A stretch of DNA of 50,741 bases from Leptolyngbyaceae cyanobacterium (GTDB taxonomy: Bacteria; Cyanobacteriota; Cyanobacteriia; Cyanobacteriales; Aerosakkonemataceae), in contig DATNQN010000074.1 of the NCBI GenBank assembly GCA_036703985.1, positions 1 through 50,741 of the forward strand, in the 5' to 3' direction. The notes below the pieces were generated by a model that had not been told where the DNA came from, did not search any database, and saw only the letters and a program-made list of their open reading frames with translations. A program made the translations under genes and the position numbers. Positions within the stretch are counted from its first letter, which is position 1; each line of letters starts with the position of its first letter. Shown here one piece after another: positions 44,583 through 50,741 of this stretch.

Positions 44583-47500
44583 CTAATCAACAAAATATCG
44601 ATTTCGCCCCGCATTTTTAGCTTTATACAATGCGCGATCGGCAGTAGAAATCAAAGTTGTCCAAGACCCTTCTCGATCGGGGACTACATTAGCTACACCC
44701 ACGCTTAGGGTAATATAAGGTGCGATCGGCGATTTAGCGTGAGGTAATTGCAGTCGTTTGGTTTCCGAACCAATTCTTTCTGCAACTTGTATCGTTCCTA
44801 GCCGATCGGTATCTGGTAATACGATCGCGAATTCCTCACCCCCATAACGAGCCACTAAATCACTCGATCGCCTGACTAATTGACTTAAAAATTGGGCCAC
44901 CTGTTTTAAACATTCATCACCAGCTTGATGACCGTAACGATCGTTGTAAAGTTTAAAAAAATCGATATCGCATAACAAAAGTCCTAACGGCTGTTTCGCG
45001 ATCGTAAGTTTTTGCCATTGTTCCTGTAAATAAGAATCAAAACAACGACGATTTGCCACTAAAGTTAAACCATCCAAAGTAGCGATCCGATAAAGTTCTT
45101 GATTGGCTTTTTCTAATTCTGCCGTCCGTTCGGCTACTTTAATTTCTAAATGATAGGAATAATCTTTTAATTGCTCGTAAAGTCGGGCGTTTTCCAGGGA
45201 AATAGCGGCCTGCATACATAATAAATTCAAGATTTCTACTCGTTCTTGCGTAAATGCTCCCGTTGTTTGGCAATTTTCCAAATACAACATTCCCACCAGT
45301 TTAGCTTGATTCAAAATCGGCATACATAAAATACTTTTAGGCTGGTGTTCGATCGCGTAAGCATCTGCTAATAAAGAAACTTCTTTAGTTGCATCGTCGA
45401 TCGCAATAGTTTGTAAACTGTGCTTAACCGTATAAATCAGCGTCAGCGGAATATCAACGCTTTCCTCAACTGGAATCCCTGGTAGAATTCTAGCTGTTTG
45501 TCCGATTTCAGTCACCGCTTCCACTTGCAAAACACTATCCCACAGCAACATCAATACGCACTTACTAGCCCCCGCATTGGTAATCACCGTATTGAGCAAA
45601 ATAGTCAGTAATTTATCTAAATTAATTTCTTTAGAAAGAGCGTGGGAAGCTTGACAGAGAGTAGGAAAATCTAAAGCTGCTAAAGTGGAAGCAGTACGTA
45701 ACTGCGGATAAAGTTTTTCTAAGTGTTTTATTTTGGCTGTAGCACCCCAACGGTTGTAACAGTAATAAGCTTCAATCATGTAACTTTGGGCGATTTTTTC
45801 TTTTCCCCAATCCGAATAGAATTTAGCAGCCAATTCGTAGGCTAGTGCTTCTTCGGGAAGAAACTCGTTTTGTTTGGCTAAATTTATGGCTGTATCGTAA
45901 TAATCGATAGCTTCTTTTTTTTCTCCCAAGATTCGATATCGTTCTGCCATTACTAAATCACATTTATTCTGAAAATTCATCGGTGCATAATGCGCCCATT
46001 TAAGCATTTTTTCTTGATTAGCTGCTACCTTTTGCAGAATCTTATTTCGTTCGCTTTGGCAACTACTAGTATAAAGAGCTAATCGCGTCAGAGAATCGTA
46101 AAAATAAAATAGAAATGAACTATATTGACCGTTGCCACCATCTAAATATTGTTCGGTAAATCCGGCATTTTCTAAAGCTTGGTAATAATCGTCAAATAAA
46201 TAACACAGAAATAATTTATTAAAATATAAATAAAAAAGGGCAGTTCTGGTGTTATCTCGGAGATGGCGCGGCAAAATCACCCTTTCATCGCAAACATTAC
46301 CGATCAAAAGACGGGGATTTTCAGTATCTCCCATTAAATTCAGCAGTGATTGCCAATGAATTTCATGGGTACACATCGCTACGTGTTGCTTTAATTGCAC
46401 TATTTTTTCGCCATAAATTTTCATTTCTATTGCTAACAACGGCAATGGTTCGCCTGCAAAATACGCATGATAGCAGTATTTTTCAACAGCGACGGCAGCG
46501 TGAATCAAATCTCCTGTTTCCAAACCGATCGTATATGCTTCTTGCAGTGGTTTTAATGTTTGACGCAGGGGGTCTTTCCAATGTCGAATAAAAAAGTTAA
46601 CTAAAAAGTAAACGCTAGGAATAGCTTCTTTCGATTCCAGCTTTTTTAATAAATTGAGAGCCAACTGACCGAATTGATAACCGATTTCTAAATCTCCCAT
46701 TCCCGAACATAAAAGCAAGCCGTAATTAGCATAAGCTTTTGCCGAGCCAGCCGCGTTACCATAGACTAAAGATAAATTAACTTCCCGGCAAATAGTTAAA
46801 GGTAAAAGCGTCGGAAAAGATAAATAAACAGGAGCATCTATTTTAACTAAAATACGCAATGCTGCTTGGCAACTCGGATCGCTCATGAAGGGTAAATCCA
46901 GCGCACTGGCAACTGGTCGATCGCCTAAGTTATCAGTTACTTCTTGAATTCCCTTTTGCCAATCGGCTGGTGTTGGTTCTAAAGGAAAATCAATACCTAA
47001 TTGGTTGAGGACAAAGAGCGCTACATCAATGCCTTCTCGCAGTTTATTTTGGGCGACACAAGCAGTAATTTTGACTTCATAAGTTTTTACTCGATCGAGA
47101 AATGTTACGGCTTTCGATAGTAAAATATCTTGCCAATATTCCATTTGGGAAAAATCACCGCACAAGTAGGCAGCTTCGATCGCTTCTTCATAGACTATTA
47201 AAGTTAATTGATAATCGGTTATCCAACTTTCAGCGGGTAAAAACTTTATGGCATTTGTTAAATAATCAACCGCCGCAGCATAAGCGTTTGTGGTTTTTGC
47301 TTTGCGTCCGGCCATGAGGTTTAATTGGACTATTTTTTTTCGTTCTTCCGGTTGATTTATTAATTCAATTCCATAATTCAATTGATTGACAATATAGAAA
47401 ATTTTTTCTTCAATTTCTTCTTTTGAGGTACTTTTTAATAAAAGTTGACCTATTTTGACGTGAGTTGACTGTTTTTCTGGTTCTGGAATCAGCGAATAAG

Positions 47501-49613
47501 CTGCTTGTTGAACTCGATCGTGGAGAAATTTATAATTGAGTAATTGGCGATCGGGAATTGATAATTGGCTGCTTTCTTCTTGATTGCCGTTATCTTGATA
47601 AAACTTATAAACTTCACTAGCTGGCAGAATTAATTCTTCTTGCAGGGCATTCCACAAAGCAGCAGCCGTCGCCGTGGGCGACTGTTGCCAAATAATTGCT
47701 AATTTTTCTAGATCGAACTCGCTGCCAATGCAAGCGGCCAATTTCAATACATTTTGAGTGGCGATCGGCAATTTTTGCAATTGCAATCCCATGAATTCTA
47801 CTACATCATCGGTAACGGCTTTAGTTTTAATTTGAGTTATATCGCATTGCCAATAACCCCGCTCTCTATTAAAAACAATGACGCCTTCATCATGTAATGC
47901 TTTGAGAAACTGTATACTAAAAAACGGATTTCCTTTGGTTTTTTGATAAACAATTTTGGTTAAAGGTAATGCCATTTGCCGATCGCAATTTAAGGTGTCG
48001 GCAATTAGCTGGTTGAGATGAATTTGGCTTAAAGGGTTAAGGGTAATCTCGTGAAAAATTATTCGTTCTTGTTTTACCTCTTCTAATGTCAGCATGAGGG
48101 GATGAGCGGGAAATATTTCGTTATCTCGGTAAGCACCGATTAATAGTAAATAATTAGTCTCTAATTGGCAGAGCAGTAATTGGATTAACTTCAAGGAAGC
48201 GACATCAGCCCATTGGAGATCGTCTATAAATATGACTAAAGGATGCTCTTTGGTGGCAAAAACTTGCAGAAATTTTTGAAATAACAAGTTAAAGCGATTT
48301 TGGGCGGCATTTCCTGATAATTCTGGAGCGGGTGGTTGCACTCCAATAATCTGCTCTAATTCGGGGATTACTTCGACGATCGCTTGGGCGTTTTCACCTA
48401 AAGCTGCCAGTATTTTATCTTTCCACTGGGCTAATCGTGCATCGCTTTCATAAAGTAATTGTGTCATTAAATCTCGAAAGGCTTGCACGAATGCAGATAA
48501 GGGGAGCGCTCGCTGAAGTTGGTCGAATTTTCCTTTGATAAAATAGCCGCGTTGTCTGACAATTGGTTTATGAATTTCGTTGATGACGGCAGTTTTACCG
48601 ATACCGGAAAATCCAGCTACCACGATCGTTTCGGTGCTACCCTTACTAATGCGATCGAATGCGTCGAGTAGCGTTTGCACTTCCGCTTGTCTGCCGTAAA
48701 GTTTCTCACAAATGCGAAAGCGATCGCATATATCCCGCTTTCCCAACTCGAACAACTCGATTTTGCCCGTTTCTTGCCACTGGGATAAGCAGATCTGCAA
48801 ATCGTGCTTTAATCCCAAAGCACTCTGGTAGCGATCTTCGGGATTTTTGGCGATTAATTTGAGGACTAATTGAGACAAAATTAGCGGAATCTCAGGATTA
48901 GTCTCATGAGGCGGAGTTGGCGGGTGTGCTAAATGACAATGTACCAACTCCATCGGCTCTTTGCATTCACATGGCAATTTTCCGGTTAATAGTTCGTATA
49001 ACGTGATACCCAATGAATAGAAATCGGTACGATAATCAATTCCCCGATTCATCCGTCCCGTTTGCTCCGGCGATAAATATGCTAGAGTTCCTTCTAAAAT
49101 ATTCGGATTTTGAATTTCTTGACTTTCCTTGGGTAGCAGAGAAGCGATTGAGAAATCTGTCAATTTGATCTGTTGGCAGTCGGGATTGATTAAAATGTTG
49201 GCAGGCTGAATATTTTTGTGAATAATTCGATTTCGATATAGCGCATCCAGAATGTCAGCAAGTTGCAAAGCAATTTTCAATATTTCCGTGAAAGTTAGCG
49301 ATCGCGTTTGGATATACTCATTGAGAGAAATGCCGCCGAAATCTTCCATCACTAAGGCGTAACTATTGCCATATGGCTGCAAACTATAAAGACGAATGAT
49401 TCCGGGATGGTCTAAATTTTTGGTTGTCGTGTATCGATTGCGAAATTGCAATAATTCGGTAAAGCTAGGGCATTCTCGTTGGAGTAGCTCGATCGCTACT
49501 ACTTGTTCATCCGCCTCTCGCAAAGCCCGATATACCATCGTCTTGCCACTTGAATAAATTAGTTCGATCGGAAGATACCCAGGAATGGTAAATAAATACC
49601 CAAACGTATTCAT
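44583..49613 (-). CDS. Pseudokinase-ATPase-GAF-GGDEF sensor protein
   Basis: A 1676-residue paralogue of the giant kinase at 4970-10948. The N-terminal Ser/Thr-kinase fold (1-270) has lost key residues: the strand-3 Lys is Glu42 (VAIE), the catalytic Asp is Asn134 (HKN) and DFG reads DFS at 153-155. It is therefore probably a pseudokinase. An AAA/STAND ATPase follows with an intact Walker A (GFSGIGKTA) and Walker B-like LVIFIDDLQWAD, then a long helical region, a GAF domain (about 1310-1470), a coiled coil and a C-terminal GGDEF domain. GGEEF at 1591-1595 with a preceding RSSD inhibitory site suggests an active, product-inhibited diguanylate cyclase. The histidine kinase and receiver of the paralogue are replaced by this domain. 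Confidence 0.94.
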   Translation of the reverse strand: MNTFGYLFTIPGYLPIELIYSSGKTMVYRALREADEQVVAIELLQRECPSFTELLQFRNRYTTTKNLDHPGIIRLYSLQPYGNSYALVMEDFGGISLNEYIQTRSLTFTEILKIALQLADILDALYRNRIIHKNIQPANILINPDCQQIKLTDFSIASLLPKESQEIQNPNILEGTLAYLSPEQTGRMNRGIDYRTDFYSLGITLYELLTGKLPCECKEPMELVHCHLAHPPTPPHETNPEIPLILSQLVLKLIAKNPEDRYQSALGLKHDLQICLSQWQETGKIELFELGKRDICDRFRICEKLYGRQAEVQTLLDAFDRISKGSTETIVVAGFSGIGKTAVINEIHKPIVRQRGYFIKGKFDQLQRALPLSAFVQAFRDLMTQLLYESDARLAQWKDKILAALGENAQAIVEVIPELEQIIGVQPPAPELSGNAAQNRFNLLFQKFLQVFATKEHPLVIFIDDLQWADVASLKLIQLLLCQLETNYLLLIGAYRDNEIFPAHPLMLTLEEVKQERIIFHEITLNPLSQIHLNQLIADTLNCDRQMALPLTKIVYQKTKGNPFFSIQFLKALHDEGVIVFNRERGYWQCDITQIKTKAVTDDVVEFMGLQLQKLPIATQNVLKLAACIGSEFDLEKLAIIWQQSPTATAAALWNALQEELILPASEVYKFYQDNGNQEESSQLSIPDRQLLNYKFLHDRVQQAAYSLIPEPEKQSTHVKIGQLLLKSTSKEEIEEKIFYIVNQLNYGIELINQPEERKKIVQLNLMAGRKAKTTNAYAAAVDYLTNAIKFLPAESWITDYQLTLIVYEEAIEAAYLCGDFSQMEYWQDILLSKAVTFLDRVKTYEVKITACVAQNKLREGIDVALFVLNQLGIDFPLEPTPADWQKGIQEVTDNLGDRPVASALDLPFMSDPSCQAALRILVKIDAPVYLSFPTLLPLTICREVNLSLVYGNAAGSAKAYANYGLLLCSGMGDLEIGYQFGQLALNLLKKLESKEAIPSVYFLVNFFIRHWKDPLRQTLKPLQEAYTIGLETGDLIHAAVAVEKYCYHAYFAGEPLPLLAIEMKIYGEKIVQLKQHVAMCTHEIHWQSLLNLMGDTENPRLLIGNVCDERVILPRHLRDNTRTALFYLYFNKLFLCYLFDDYYQALENAGFTEQYLDGGNGQYSSFLFYFYDSLTRLALYTSSCQSERNKILQKVAANQEKMLKWAHYAPMNFQNKCDLVMAERYRILGEKKEAIDYYDTAINLAKQNEFLPEEALAYELAAKFYSDWGKEKIAQSYMIEAYYCYNRWGATAKIKHLEKLYPQLRTASTLAALDFPTLCQASHALSKEINLDKLLTILLNTVITNAGASKCVLMLLWDSVLQVEAVTEIGQTARILPGIPVEESVDIPLTLIYTVKHSLQTIAIDDATKEVSLLADAYAIEHQPKSILCMPILNQAKLVGMLYLENCQTTGAFTQERVEILNLLCMQAAISLENARLYEQLKDYSYHLEIKVAERTAELEKANQELYRIATLDGLTLVANRRCFDSYLQEQWQKLTIAKQPLGLLLCDIDFFKLYNDRYGHQAGDECLKQVAQFLSQLVRRSSDLVARYGGEEFAIVLPDTDRLGTIQVAERIGSETKRLQLPHAKSPIAPYITLSVGVANVVPDREGSWTTLISTADRALYKAKNAGRNRYFVD

Positions 49614-50476
49614 ACTAGCTGACCCTTATGTGCTGGATTACAGCTTTACCAGTAAATAATTCCACTTTATTCCAGTGTAAGCACGTCACGATCGCAAATT
49701 TAGTGCCGATATCATGTCCGGTTCATTAATTTTCAATAGTGCATCTTTGCCAAAATCTGAAAACCCTATTTCTCCGTGTCCCTCGCTACCCGGCGGCTTT
49801 AACGAACGATTTTTAGTCAGACACGATATTAAAATCTGTCAGATTGTATTATTGTCATTTACGTAACATCAGGCTTCCTTTGCTAGGCAAAGGTTTCTGA
49901 CACCATAAAAATGAATTAGTAAACTAATTCCAATCTAACTTGTTTATTTACCATTTTAAGATAAAATTATTACTTATTCTTGGTTTTACTGCATCTTACT
50001 CCTACTGCCGTCCTCCGATCGGCCTCAACATCGGAAAGCCGCTCATTTTTCAAGAAAGCAAAAGAGTTATCAATAACCTGATAAAGATAAATTAGCACTA
50101 GCCTTTAGAAGGAAAATATTATTAATTTACTTTGTAAATACGTATACATATATAATTAGAACTCTCCATCTGGCGGCATCCTAATTCTCATCGATACAAA
50201 TTAACTATGAAAAATTTTTATTTCTTTAGGTACAACCTATTTTCAAAATCAATAGTTACTTTATTATTAAGATAATTTACCAGTGATGAAATGAGGTATT
50301 TTCTATTTACCTTAATCCTCCTTAACTAGAAAAAAGCTAGTTTTAGCTTAATCTTTTTTTAAAGAAAATTTAGGAGGAGCAAACAGCAAATAGTAACGTA
50401 CAGAACCAAAACTACAACAATCAAGGGGTAAGAGCGCACTGGTAATTTGCTTTGACATGACTTCAGGGGGCGACAA
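49614..50476. other. 863-base gene-poor intergenic region
   Basis: A very AT-rich stretch without a convincing gene. It should contain the promoter of the pseudokinase-GGDEF gene at its left end. A perfect 7-bp hairpin (CCTTTGC at 49877-49883, GCAAAGG at 49887-49893) and a weaker AACTAG/CTAGTT hairpin with a following T-run near 50333-50365 are visible. A consensus-like AGGAGG ribosome site near 50370-50378 is not followed by a start codon at normal distance. A small RNA could be here, but I cannot support one. Confidence 0.4.
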
Positions 50477-50722
50477 CTATAGCTCAAAAGTAGACTGGAT
50501 AAGGATTTCGGCGCGACGACCTCGTTGATAATAAGGTAATTTATGAGGACTTAAAGACATTAATTTAGTAGTTTGTTCACTAAATAAATCGAGGGATTCC
50601 ACCCAAGCATAGCCATGTAGACCAATATAAAAGCTGCTATGGCGGCGCGGCGTTCTACGCTTTTCTTTCACGCGGCCAACATATTTAACTACTCCCTTTT
50701 TTTTGATTTTTTCGCCAGACAT
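50477..50722 (-). CDS. Small basic hypothetical protein
   Basis: An 81-residue protein I do not recognise. The N-terminus is strongly basic (MSGEKIKKKGVVKYVGRVKEKRRTPRRH). The middle is aromatic (SSFYIGLHGYAWVESLDLF) and the C-terminus reads YYQRGRRAEILIQSTFEL. There are no Cys and no membrane segment. The basic character would suit a nucleic-acid-binding role, but that is only a guess. The ATG at 50722 lies 19 bases from the window edge, so its upstream context cannot be judged. It does not overlap another gene, which favours it being real. Confidence 0.5.
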   Translation of the reverse strand: MSGEKIKKKGVVKYVGRVKEKRRTPRRHSSFYIGLHGYAWVESLDLFSEQTTKLMSLSPHKLPYYQRGRRAEILIQSTFEL

Positions 50723-50741
50723 AATGGAACTGGTGTAAGCT

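Overview
The window is chromosomal DNA from a cyanobacterium, probably a filamentous Oscillatoriales-type organism with a large genome (inference). The evidence is the very frequent GCGATCGC (HIP1) octamers, the AT-leaning base composition, and a gene set typical of the phylum: CHASE2 sensors, DUF928 proteins, CHAT/TPR proteins, filamentous-hemagglutinin-type exoproteins, giant Ser/Thr kinase-ATPase-GAF proteins and Nif11-leader RiPP precursors. I saw no rRNA, tRNA, CRISPR array or transposase.

Layout. 1-2.2 kb: metabolic genes (proline iminopeptidase, CoA-binding protein, HAD phosphatase). 2.2-13.5 kb, minus strand: a REC-PAS-PAS-GGDEF-EAL regulator coupled by an ATGA overlap to a 1992-residue Ser/Thr kinase-ATPase-GAF-hybrid histidine kinase, then a CHASE2 adenylate cyclase. 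13.8-14.6 kb: a DUF928 protein. 14.8-20.1 kb, plus strand: a class II lanthipeptide synthetase (LanM, CCG zinc-site type) followed by two paralogous Nif11-leader precursors. 20.5-26.0 kb: a TPS/hemagglutinin exoprotein and a CHAT-TPR protease-like protein. 26.1-34.3 kb: an export module of a tandem cNMP-fold protein, an NHLM-type HlyD, a C39-peptidase ABC transporter and a second NHLM ABC transporter. 34.3-38.0 kb: a second DUF928 protein and a CHASE2-GGDEF-EAL protein. 38.0-40.5 kb: a small winged-helix protein, a HAD phosphatase and an ArsB/NhaD-type transporter. 40.6-44.5 kb: a second, longer hemagglutinin exoprotein. 44.6-49.6 kb: a second giant protein, pseudokinase-ATPase-GAF-GGDEF. 49.6-50.7 kb: a mostly non-coding stretch and one small unknown gene.

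How the genes may work together. The core is a RiPP locus: LanM modifies Nif11-leader precursors, the C39 transporter cuts after Gly-Gly, and HlyD plus the ABC pair export the product. It is unusual because the precursors carry cores of about 97 and 105 residues that share a conserved sequence block but only one conserved cysteine, unlike ordinary lanthipeptides. The RiPP genes are interleaved with an exoprotein/CHAT pair and flanked on both sides by paralogous pairs (giant kinase, CHASE2, DUF928, GGDEF-EAL, HAD, hemagglutinin). That arrangement suggests one surface-associated or secreted-product locus under cAMP, c-di-GMP and phosphorelay control. This integrated picture is inference; individual family assignments are well supported by visible motifs.
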